Origin: CAVRQM01 sp963732775
Lineage (GTDB): Bacteria; Pseudomonadota; Alphaproteobacteria; Acetobacterales; Acetobacteraceae
Length of the DNA: 64,000 nucleotides
Assembly: GCA_963732775.1 (NCBI GenBank)
Contig: CAVTAR010000001.1
Coordinates: forward strand, 1,488,001-1,552,000
Direction: 5' to 3'
Shown: positions 1 to 6,223 of the stretch, piece by piece
Position numbering within the stretch: position 1 is the first letter of the stretch
Layout: every line of letters starts with the position of its first letter
Program-made: the position numbers and the translations under genes
The notes under the pieces: generated by a model
Told to the model about the DNA's origin: nothing
Databases searched by the model: none
The model's input: the letters and a program-made list of their open reading frames with translations, nothing else

Positions 1-271
1 CGCACTCCAAGCAAACCCGCGCGGTGTGGCTGGCGCCTGCGCGGGCCGTGGCCACCAGCTCGGGCAGGGCGGCACAGTTGTCACGGTCGATGACGTGCGC
101 CGTCTCTGCCCGCCGCCAAACGGTGTGGATGGCCGCGTCATGGGCGCGGTATCCCGGCCGGGGCGTGGGAGCGGATCGGCTACGGGTCGTCGTGAAGGCG
201 CGCCACCATCGGATGGTGGCGCGGTTCCGGCTGGCGGGGTCGCCGGCCCAAATCCCGGTTAAACCCCACAC
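1..271 (-). CDS. possible partial hypothetical protein (island gene, runs off the left edge)
   Basis: A minus-strand reading frame is open from about 271 to the window edge. From about 190 leftward it has strongly GC-biased third positions and a protein-like composition, and it ends at the edge with a Cys-x-x-Cys-like 'CLEC'. The stop lies outside the window. No good ATG or Shine-Dalgarno was found. The GTG at 271 is the only upstream candidate I could place, so the start is unresolved. I do not recognise the product. Context, the edge of the phage island, suggests an accessory phage protein. It could still be a chance open frame. Confidence 0.3.
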   Translation of the reverse strand, partial: MWGLTGIWAGDPASRNRATIRWWRAFTTTRSRSAPTPRPGYRAHDAAIHTVWRRAETAHVIDRDNCAALPELVATARAGASHTARVCLEC

Positions 272-374
272 GGGCAAGTGACCGAATTAGGGCCCCATCC
301 TACTGCGGGCGAGACATCCGATAGCCGGTATGCAGCGTAGCCCGATTCAGAGATAGGATGGGAACACATTCGGG

Positions 375-656
375 GTGACACCGGCGTGTCAGCAAGCTGG
401 CGAGAAAAAGCGCCCGACGCGGCCGCCGCTTTCGGAGAGCGGCTTTCAGTCCGCACTGTCCGCACTCCTCGCGATGGCTATACTGAGCCTGCGGCGGCAA
501 GCCGACCTGGACATCGCGTTGAAGCGAGCTGGCCTGATTCTCTCTCCCGAACACCGAACAGAGCTATTGGAGCGCCTCGCGTTGCACTCGACGATTAGTG
601 GAATTGTCCGCCTTGAAGATGGTGGCATTCTTATTTCGTTCAGCAGCTTGGGATGA
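375..656 (+). CDS. small LEDGG-motif protein, paralogue of the protein at 17012-17332
   Basis: This frame encodes about 93 residues, or about 60 if an internal ATG at 474 is the start. Its C-terminal half matches the protein encoded at 17012-17332: 'ALKRAGLILSPEH' aligns with 'ALRRAGLALSADA', and 'VRLEDGGILISFSSLG' aligns with 'IVLEDGGVLLSVTSGG'. No domain of known function is recognised. It is the only plus-strand candidate in the left part of the island, and it overlaps the tail of the minus-strand gene at 564-872. The N-terminal 30 residues are not conserved with the paralogue, so the true start is uncertain. The match supports the reading frame even though the function is unknown. Confidence 0.45.
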   Translation: MTPACQQAGEKKRPTRPPLSESGFQSALSALLAMAILSLRRQADLDIALKRAGLILSPEHRTELLERLALHSTISGIVRLEDGGILISFSSLG

Positions 657-872
657 AAGAGCTTGTTTGGACTCGCTAGCGCTGGCGAGCAACGCGGCTA
701 ACGTCACGCAGAGATTGGCCACAGCTTCGAGTTGGTCCGCGATCTCCCGGAGATAGCTGGTTTCCAGGGAAGCGGCGCCGGACCCTATGTTTGCTGTAGA
801 TAAAGCTCGAAGGTAGTGTGACATCACACCCGACTTATCAATTATCTCGGCGGCCGAAGGCAAGTTGCTCAT
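564..872 (-). CDS. hypothetical phage-island protein, 102 aa
   Basis: The start ATG at 872 is chosen because a good Shine-Dalgarno (GGAG, 8 bases upstream) precedes it and because it overlaps the upstream stop as ATGA at 869-872. The protein is mostly helical in appearance, rich in Ala, Ser and Leu, with 'LREIADQLEAVANLCVTLAA' as a likely amphipathic helix. It has no recognised domain, signal peptide or clear membrane segment. It is probably translationally coupled to the gene at 869-1072. Its last 30 residues are antisense to the LEDGG-motif gene at 375-656, so one of the two C-termini may be shorter than drawn. Confidence 0.55.
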   Translation of the reverse strand: MSNLPSAAEIIDKSGVMSHYLRALSTANIGSGAASLETSYLREIADQLEAVANLCVTLAALLASASESKQALSSQAAERNKNATIFKADNSTNRRVQREALQ

Positions 873-1072
873 TCTCTTAACTCCACGCTGGTGTCGAGAT
901 GCCGGATTATCGTGACCCGGAGCCGTGAATCGCACGTCAAATTACGCGGGGCACTGCCATTTACTAGCGGAACTGTGATCGTGAATGTCAGCAGGTATCG
1001 CTCGGCCTTCACACCTTGTGTGGCACATGGCCCGTAGTGCCGGTCTGGCTGTAGTTTGGCAGCCGTCTTCCG
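869..1072 (-). CDS. hypothetical phage-island protein, 67 aa
   Basis: A small minus-strand frame whose stop overlaps the next start by four bases (ATGA). The codons are noticeably less GC-biased than those of chromosomal neighbours (for example TTA, AGA, GTA and CTA are used), which fits foreign phage DNA. The ATG at 1072 is preferred over the TTG at 1096. The sequence contains a beta-rich stretch 'YLLTFTITVPL' but no domain I can name. It probably forms a two-gene unit with 564-872. The bases 1073-1201 upstream show no further gene. Confidence 0.5.
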   Translation of the reverse strand, partial: RKTAAKLQPDRHYGPCATQGVKAERYLLTFTITVPLVNGSAPRNLTCDSRLRVTIIRHLDTSVELRE

Positions 1073-1201
1073 CATCACCACGACCCGCTGCTCCAAGAAA
1101 CTGACGCCCGCATCACCGGCTGTTGCACCCCGATCGCGGCGCTCAAAAGGTCGTGGTCGCCGCAGGAGCGCCCGCCGCCCCCAGAGCCGCTCCTTGCACC
1201 G

Positions 1202-1918
1202 TCATTCAGGGTTCTCGCCGGCAGGTGCGTCACTCGGTGGCGGAGCGGCCGGGTCGTCCAACCGGTCGAGCAGCTCGGCGCCGTTGTTGCGCACGCTGTT
1301 CACGGCGCGGCTCACGGCCCAAAGGTGCAGCACACTCTCGCCGGCGGGGAGCAGCAGCGCCGTCGGGTCGCCCTGCCCTTCCCCCAGCCAGGCTGGCCAA
1401 TCGGCTGCCTCGAGCACGACCGGCATTCGGTGGTGCAGCTCCCGCATGGTGGCGTTCGCGGCGGTGGTGATGATCGCGAAGGTGCGGACCACCTCCTGGT
1501 CCGGCCCGCGCCAGCTCTCCCAAAGCCCAGCGAAGGCCAGCGGCGCGCCATCCGTCCGGGCGATCGCGTAGGGCTGCTTCCCGTCGGGCATGGTGCGCCA
1601 CTCGTAGAACGCATCGGCGGGCACCAGGCACCGCCGCCTGGCGAGTGCGCCACGGAACACGCCGGAGCTCGCCACCGTCTCGGCCCGCGCGTTGATCGGC
1701 TTCCGGCCGCCTTTCGGGTCGCTGGTGAAAAAGGGGATGAGCCCCCAGCGCAGCGCGTCGAGATGCCGCTCGCCAGTCTCGGGGTTGCGGCGGATTACCG
1801 GGGCGGCTTGCGTCGGCGCCATGTTCCACGTCGGCGCGGTGTTCGGCAGCGGGTTGCTGGTGCGAAACAGGATGCGCAGTGCTTCCGGTGGCAGGAAGAT
1901 GGCGTAGCGGCCGCACAT
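1202..1918 (-). CDS. SRAP domain protein (HMCES/YedK family)
   Basis: SRAP proteins crosslink to abasic sites in single-stranded DNA through their N-terminal cysteine and shield them during replication. The 238-aa product begins 'MCGRYAIF', which places the catalytic Cys2 directly after the initiator Met. The conserved blocks 'INARAETV', 'RCLVPADAFYEW' and 'HHRMPVVL' supply the family Asn, Glu and His. The reading frame continues upstream, but the Cys2 requirement fixes the start at 1918. The length is typical of the family. Lying inside a phage island, it probably protects phage or host DNA during replication or the SOS state. The family is also recurrently associated with mobile elements. 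Confidence 0.93.
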   Translation of the reverse strand: MCGRYAIFLPPEALRILFRTSNPLPNTAPTWNMAPTQAAPVIRRNPETGERHLDALRWGLIPFFTSDPKGGRKPINARAETVASSGVFRGALARRRCLVPADAFYEWRTMPDGKQPYAIARTDGAPLAFAGLWESWRGPDQEVVRTFAIITTAANATMRELHHRMPVVLEAADWPAWLGEGQGDPTALLLPAGESVLHLWAVSRAVNSVRNNGAELLDRLDDPAAPPPSDAPAGENPE

Positions 1919-1925
1919 GGCACGC

Positions 1926-2186
1926 TCAGGCCCGGCCCGTGATCTGCGGCGACAGAAGGTAGGGCGCGATATCCGCCACCCGCTGGCGCAGGTAGCTCGC
2001 CCGCGCGTCGTGCAACTTGCTCGCCTCGAGGTCGCCGCCGGCCAGGGCGTTGCTCGCCATCGCGGCGTGGACATCGGCGACGTGGACGATCTCGCGGGCC
2101 GACAGCGTGACCACCGCCGTCGGCTGCGGCAGCAACTCCGCAGGCCACTCGGTGCCCTCCACCCAGATGACGCGATCCTGCCCCAC
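1926..2186 (-). CDS. hypothetical phage-island protein, 86 aa
   Basis: This minus-strand gene ends 7 bases before the SRAP start and is probably co-transcribed with it. The sequence looks genuine: it begins 'MGQDRVIWVEG', has a short hydrophobic beta stretch and then an Ala-rich helical C-terminal half with 'ASKLHDARASYLRQRVADIA'. No signal peptide or known domain is recognised. The position between SRAP and the gene at 2199-2477 suggests an accessory phage operon. Function unknown. Confidence 0.6.
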   Translation of the reverse strand: MGQDRVIWVEGTEWPAELLPQPTAVVTLSAREIVHVADVHAAMASNALAGGDLEASKLHDARASYLRQRVADIAPYLLSPQITGRA

Positions 2187-2198
2187 GGTTGGCCATCC

Positions 2199-2477
2199 CT
2201 ACCGATGCCCTGGCGCGGAATAGTGGCGGTCCGGCCCCGGCGGGTCCACTGGCTTGCGCATGACGATGAAGCCGGCACGCGCCAGGTGGTCGACCAGGTG
2301 CTCGGCGGTGATCCGGGCCATCGCCTCGGCCGCGGTGTCAATCCGCTTGCGCCCTCGAAAGCGCAGCGCGAAGGCGAGCGTCTGCATCACGTCGTCGGGC
2401 TCGGCCGGCTGGAGCGGCGCGCCGGTGTCGCATGTGACCTGGACAGGCGCGTCGGCGGGCGGGGCATCATCGGGCAT
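2199..2477 (-). CDS. hypothetical phage-island protein, 92 aa
   Basis: A minus-strand gene 12 bases upstream of the 86-aa gene. The acidic, Pro-rich N-terminus is followed by a helical segment 'AAEAMARITAEHLVDHLARA' and a basic C-terminal tail. I recognise no domain. It seems to be the first gene of the short unit that runs into SRAP. About 190 bases upstream separate it from the TubC-like genes; that gap holds only the degenerate tRNA-like element at 2606-2664. Confidence 0.6.
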   Translation of the reverse strand: MPDDAPPADAPVQVTCDTGAPLQPAEPDDVMQTLAFALRFRGRKRIDTAAEAMARITAEHLVDHLARAGFIVMRKPVDPPGPDRHYSAPGHR

Positions 2478-2605
2478 GTGCCGACGCTACCTCGCCAGCG
2501 CGGAACAGAGCAAGAACCGGCGTGACCTCATCGCAGCCTCACCGTGCGCCGGCTGCATTGCGAAGGACAGTCACCATCCCCTGAGCCGGGTGTGTGTGCG
2601 CCCGA

Positions 2606-2664
2606 GCGGGAGGCCGGCAGGCCGACCGATTATGCGGGTTACGGGGTTCGATTCCGGCTCCCGC
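2606..2664 (+). pseudogene. degenerate tRNA-like remnant
   Basis: Two perfectly complementary 7-mers, GCGGGAG (2606-2612) and CTCCCGC (2658-2664), look like an acceptor stem. A T-loop consensus GGTTCGATTCC lies just before the second one. Only 59 bases lie between the ends, against about 73 or more in a real tRNA. The T stem and anticodon stem do not pair properly, and no CCA follows. It is best read as a decayed or internally deleted tRNA carried by the island. A chance resemblance is possible. Confidence 0.25.
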
Positions 2665-2666
2665 GT

Positions 2667-2939
2667 TCAGAAAACTTCGGTGTTCGACGCGAAGTGCGCG
2701 AGCAACTCTGCCTTTCGCTCGGAAAGGAAGCGCCTGTGTGCCTGCGTCATAGCCCCGGCCGGTGCCGTGACGTGCAACTCGCCATCACGAACCACGAACC
2801 GGAATCCGCACTGCTCCATCCATCCGACCTGCGTCGCCAAACTCGGCGCGGGGTGCGGCATTACCGGAGAAACCATCTGCAGCCCCACGGCCGGCTCGTT
2901 GCCCGACGTGGTAACACCTGTCGTGTCACTCATCTCCAT
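2667..2939 (-). CDS. TubC N-terminal docking-domain-like protein, 90 aa
   Basis: The C-terminal 50 residues resemble the TubC N-terminal docking-domain fold: an amphipathic helix, a 'VRDGELHVTAPAG' beta hairpin, then a basic helix 'RRFLSERKAELLAHF'. TubC docking domains mediate protein-protein pairing in NRPS/PKS assembly lines, but related short proteins are also found in phages. The first 40 residues are Pro/Gly-rich and probably disordered. The C-terminal half is clearly homologous to that of the gene immediately upstream (2955-3494), so the two arose by duplication. The gap between them is 15 bases. The molecular role is unknown. Confidence 0.65.
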   Translation of the reverse strand: MEMSDTTGVTTSGNEPAVGLQMVSPVMPHPAPSLATQVGWMEQCGFRFVVRDGELHVTAPAGAMTQAHRRFLSERKAELLAHFASNTEVF

Positions 2940-2954
2940 ATTCTCCCAAGTCTT

Positions 2955-3494
2955 TCAAAACACTTCCGCCGCCGTCGCGAGGTGCGCGACGAACGCATCC
3001 TTGTGCGCCCGGATCATCTGCCGGTCATCATCCGTCATGACGCCCGACGGCGCCGTTACGTGCAGCTTGCCATCCTGCACCGTGATCCGGATGCCGCGCT
3101 GCTCCAGCCACGCCAACCGCTCGCCCGGCCCGACGCGCGGTCGTTGCGCTTCGCGAGCAGCGTGATTGACCTGCGTCGCCATCGCCTCCCGCCGCACCAC
3201 CGCCTCCGCCACGCTCGCTCGGCCAGGGGCCGGGCGTCGGTTGTCGATCATCACCGCCAGCGCGATCTCGTCACCCGATACGATGGCCTCACAGGCCTCG
3301 ATCGCACCAGCCATCGCCGCCTCACGCTTCGGGCCTGCCGTTGCCGCCGCCGCTGTGACCAGGTCGTCGAGTGGCGCATACACGCCGTGAAGACCGACAC
3401 CGCGCGAATGCAGGCCGAGCCGGCGATATGCCGCAGCCCGCGCTCGCGCCAATTCCGCCGGAAGCGGCACCGGGCCAACCATCGTGTCGCTCAC
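2955..3494 (-). CDS. TubC N-terminal docking-domain-like protein, 179 aa
   Basis: The last 50 residues, including 'VQDGKLHVTAPSG' and a helix ending 'AFVAHLATAAEVF', match the neighbouring 90-aa protein and the TubC docking-domain pattern. The first 130 residues are a separate Ala-rich helical region with no recognised domain. The start at 3494 overlaps the upstream stop as ATGA (3491-3494), indicating translational coupling. It sits in the morphogenesis side of the island, downstream of the terminase genes. A structural or assembly-adaptor role is only a guess. Confidence 0.68.
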   Translation of the reverse strand: MSDTMVGPVPLPAELARARAAAYRRLGLHSRGVGLHGVYAPLDDLVTAAAATAGPKREAAMAGAIEACEAIVSGDEIALAVMIDNRRPAPGRASVAEAVVRREAMATQVNHAAREAQRPRVGPGERLAWLEQRGIRITVQDGKLHVTAPSGVMTDDDRQMIRAHKDAFVAHLATAAEVF

Positions 3495-3703
3495 GCTGCA
3501 CCCCGCAACCGAACACCAAGCTTGCGGGCCGCAGCAGCGCGCTCGGCCGGCGCCATCTCGATTGCCCGCTTCACGAACGCACTCGGGTAGCGCTGCCGCA
3601 GATCGGCGAGGGCCTGCGTTGCCGACAAATCCGGCCGCGCGATCTTCAGCAAGTCCGGGTCCATCAGCCCGGCGGCCTTCGCCGCTTGTTCCAGCTCATT
3701 CAT
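3491..3703 (-). CDS. small phage protein, possibly scaffold-related, 70 aa
   Basis: A 70-residue helical protein coupled to the next gene by a four-base overlap. The segment 'AAGLMDPDLLKIA' followed by 'ALADLRQRYPSAF' resembles the C-terminal segment of phage scaffold or minor capsid proteins, where a 'GL.D.dalkl' helix precedes 'l..lk...PylF'. The similarity is weak and by eye, so a scaffold call is not safe. It lies 85 bases downstream of the large terminase and 3' of it in the same orientation. Confidence 0.6.
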   Translation of the reverse strand: MNELEQAAKAAGLMDPDLLKIARPDLSATQALADLRQRYPSAFVKRAIEMAPAERAAAARKLGVRLRGAA

Positions 3704-3788
3704 TGTGTGTTCGTCCTGTTCTGTTGATCGTCTCGCAGCGCGTGCACCGCACCCGCCGTCTCCTGGTCAAGCCGTGGCAGATGCACCT

Positions 3789-5204
3789 TCATCGGCCGAT
3801 CCAATTGATCTGCACTCTCCGCGCCGGACGCGCCGCACCAGCGCCGCTTGCCATCAGCAAGGCACCCGCCACCACGTTTGCCACGTCGTCGTGACCGCCC
3901 GGCGCATGATCGATGCTGTCCCGCCCGCCGCGAGCAGTTCGGCGCTCCAACCCTGTCAACTGCGATGCCAAACGAGGCAGGTTCAACAACTCAGCTCGAC
4001 CACTATTCAGAACCGGAAGGAAATCCCGATACAGGTCCGACTTCGGCTGGTCCGCCAAGTCGTATTCGATACCATGAGTGCGGAACCGCTCGCGGGGCCA
4101 TTCGCCCGCATAACGGTCGCCGCAAACCCGGCGAACACCGTAAGCTTTCAGCAGCACCGCAAAGTCCTGCGTTGCATTCTCAGGGGAGAATGGGGGCCGC
4201 ACCTCCCGAACCGCATCGAGCACAACTCGGTCACCCTCTCCGTGCGCCACCGCGAGGGTCATCGAGTCCGCCCCCGTGCCGCCGGACGGGTCCACGAACG
4301 CGACGTACGACAGCCCCCGGATTGGCGGTATCTCAAACCGCCCCATCACCGTTGCCGCATCCACCACGGCACGCGGCACGAAGTCCGACAGGTCGTTGCG
4401 GAACTCGGCCCCATACTCCGCCGCTGCCGCCTCAGGATCGTCCTCGTAAGCCGATGCCACGATCGCCGGATCGAGCGACGGGTTCATCTCCAAGGTCGCG
4501 GCCTTCCACACCAGCACGCGAGCCTCATTCTGCCCGAAGTGCCGAGCGAACGCCTGATACAGCACCCCGCGCTTGCGATAGGGACTGGAAGCGTTCAGCA
4601 GCACCGCGCCGGGGATCGTCGCCAAGCCAGGTCGCAAGGCCGAGAAGATTTCCACGTCGGGATTGGCGCTGTCGTCACTGCGCCAGAACGCGGTCTCATC
4701 GGCCAACACCGCCGCGAACGTATAGCCGCGCGTGACCCGGAAGCTCGCGGTGTGGATTTCGATCATCACCCGGTTGCCCAGCGTGATCGTCTCGGCGGTT
4801 TCGTCCTCGATCATGCTGGTCAGCATCGGCACGGCTTGCAGCAGACCGCGCGCAAACCGGAAGATAGAGCGCGCCTGTCGCCGGTCCGCTGCGATCACCG
4901 CCACCGTCGCCACCTCGCCCGGCGCCAAGTGCGGCGCGTAGTCCCGGAAGGTCGCAAGGAATACCGCGATCAGGGCCAGCACACGGCTCTTTCCGCCTCG
5001 CCGGCCTATGACCAGGGCCGCTTCCTTGAACGGGGCCTCAGGGGCGTCCTGGCGGCCCGTGTGCGCCCAGTAGAGCGTCTGGGCAGCGTCATCCATGGGT
5101 AGCGCGAACAAGGCCGCCAGGAACGCTCGCCAGGGCTTCCAAGTGTCTCCTCTGAAGTGAGGGGCGAACAGCGCAGGGTCGTCGAGGGCGGCCAAGATGT
5201 TCAT
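3789..5204 (-). CDS. phage terminase large subunit
   Basis: The large terminase subunit is the ATP-driven DNA packaging motor with a headful or cos nuclease. The 471-aa product has a Walker A variant GRRGGKS (residues 67-73), a Walker B-type 'AAVLADE', and an RNase H-like nuclease domain with 'FVDPSGG', 'GDRYAGEW' and 'HDDVANVVAG' supplying the acidic metal ligands. The start at 5204 was chosen because it overlaps the upstream stop as ATGA, although the frame stays open further upstream. The C-terminus 'RVQINWIG' is typical of terminases linked to portal genes. The portal and capsid genes are not in the window and would have to lie further left. Confidence 0.94.
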   Translation of the reverse strand: MNILAALDDPALFAPHFRGDTWKPWRAFLAALFALPMDDAAQTLYWAHTGRQDAPEAPFKEAALVIGRRGGKSRVLALIAVFLATFRDYAPHLAPGEVATVAVIAADRRQARSIFRFARGLLQAVPMLTSMIEDETAETITLGNRVMIEIHTASFRVTRGYTFAAVLADETAFWRSDDSANPDVEIFSALRPGLATIPGAVLLNASSPYRKRGVLYQAFARHFGQNEARVLVWKAATLEMNPSLDPAIVASAYEDDPEAAAAEYGAEFRNDLSDFVPRAVVDAATVMGRFEIPPIRGLSYVAFVDPSGGTGADSMTLAVAHGEGDRVVLDAVREVRPPFSPENATQDFAVLLKAYGVRRVCGDRYAGEWPRERFRTHGIEYDLADQPKSDLYRDFLPVLNSGRAELLNLPRLASQLTGLERRTARGGRDSIDHAPGGHDDVANVVAGALLMASGAGAARPARRVQINWIGR

Positions 5205-5545
5205 GCGGGGTGGCCGGCGATGTGGTCGGCCAAGGAGCGCGGGCGCTCTGCTAGCCCTTTCATCCCAAGCTGCCGCATCAGCCGGGTCAGCGTGTTCGTC
5301 CAGGCCAGGTATTCCCGGCTGTCGCGGGGCGACAAGCCGCACGAAGCCTGCTTGGCGTCCATCATCGCGATCTGCAGCGTCAGCATCGCCGCACGGTCGA
5401 TCAGCACCCGCTGTGTCGCGGACGGCCGCCCCCCAAGATGCGCCGTCAGTTCGGCCCGCACGCCTCGCATGATCCGGCCCTCACGGGTTCGGCCGCTGAT
5501 CTGCGAAAGCGATTCGGGGCGCGAATAGGGTCCGGTTTTGGCCAT
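5201..5545 (-). CDS. putative terminase small subunit
   Basis: This 114-aa basic helical protein lies directly upstream of, and overlaps by four bases, the large terminase gene, which is the canonical place of the DNA-recognising small subunit. The sequence includes 'RAELTAHLGGRPSATQRVLI', a pattern I associate with small proteins beside proteobacterial terminases. No classical helix-turn-helix is obvious. A promoter-like sequence is present just upstream (5555-5584), so it is probably the first gene of the packaging unit. The call rests on position more than on sequence. Confidence 0.72.
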   Translation of the reverse strand: MAKTGPYSRPESLSQISGRTREGRIMRGVRAELTAHLGGRPSATQRVLIDRAAMLTLQIAMMDAKQASCGLSPRDSREYLAWTNTLTRLMRQLGMKGLAERPRSLADHIAGHPA

Positions 5546-5554
5546 GTCACCAGC

Positions 5555-5584
5555 ATATTACGGACACGACGCGGGCACATTCAA
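5555..5584 (-). promoter_or_regulatory. candidate sigma-70-type promoter for the terminase unit
   Basis: On the minus strand TTGAAT (5584-5579) and TAATAT (5560-5555) are separated by 18 bases. The initiator codon at 5545 lies 9 bases after the -10 hexamer, so transcription would start at or next to the ATG, implying a leaderless or nearly leaderless mRNA. No other convincing -35/-10 pair was seen in this gap. Confidence 0.4.
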
Positions 5585-5732
5585 GGGGAAAGTCTGTAAC
5601 ACGCTCATAATGCTTGTATTGTCCGGCATTGTCGGCTGATAGTTAGTCAGTGGCGTTACGTGTCGTCCTTTTGACCGCGTAGTGTTCTAGGGCGGCGAGC
5701 CGAACGCCGGTGAGGGGGGGGGGTAGCCGAGA

Positions 5733-6008
5733 GCCGAAAACCTGCACCGTGCCGACCTCACGGCTTTGGAGCGTGACGAGCACGTCGCGGAGTGGATCAG
5801 GCTGGTTGATAAACTGCGTCAACATGACGCGGTTCCAGGTGGTCGTGGCAATTCTGGCGGCACCCGGGCGGCGGCGCGGGAGTAGATCAGGCTGGCTGAT
5901 GTGACACAACATGTGGCGCATCCCCAAGGTGGTCGGGCGAGTCGCGCGCGATCCATTCGTGGTGCGCGGGGGAGGGTGACGGTTGAACGCGCGGAAGCAT
6001 TGTCGACT
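5733..6008 (+). pseudogene. degenerate ParB-like nuclease/partition remnant, partly duplicated
   Basis: On the plus strand the frame from 5733 reads 'AENLHRADLTALERDEHVAE' and then an 'EWIRL' block, a 'PGGRGNSGGTRAAARE' block and TAG (5883). This is the distinctive central region of ParB/RepB-like proteins found next to phage methylases. In the same frame after the stop the pattern restarts with 'IRLADVTQHV', a 'QGGRASRARS' block and 'TVERAEAL', as if a related segment had been joined in tandem. An in-frame stop at 5724 next to a G-run cuts off the N-terminal side. No intact gene can be drawn between 5546 and 6223; this remnant is what that stretch holds. Confidence 0.45.
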
Positions 6009-6223
6009 AGGACCGGCGTTGGTTTTTGCCCCTGCAGTATCTGGACCGCTGCGCGGCGTAGGGCGTCCACGGCCCGTGCCTTGATCAGTTGCACAGGCAT
6101 CTCGCGGTTGGGGGAGTATCCGGCCGAAAGTGAAGGGTGTGAAGGGTATGCCCCATATCACCGTTATACGCGCGTGCGCGCGTGCGTGCGTAACGGGGGA
6201 AATAGGAAGACCCTTCACACCCT

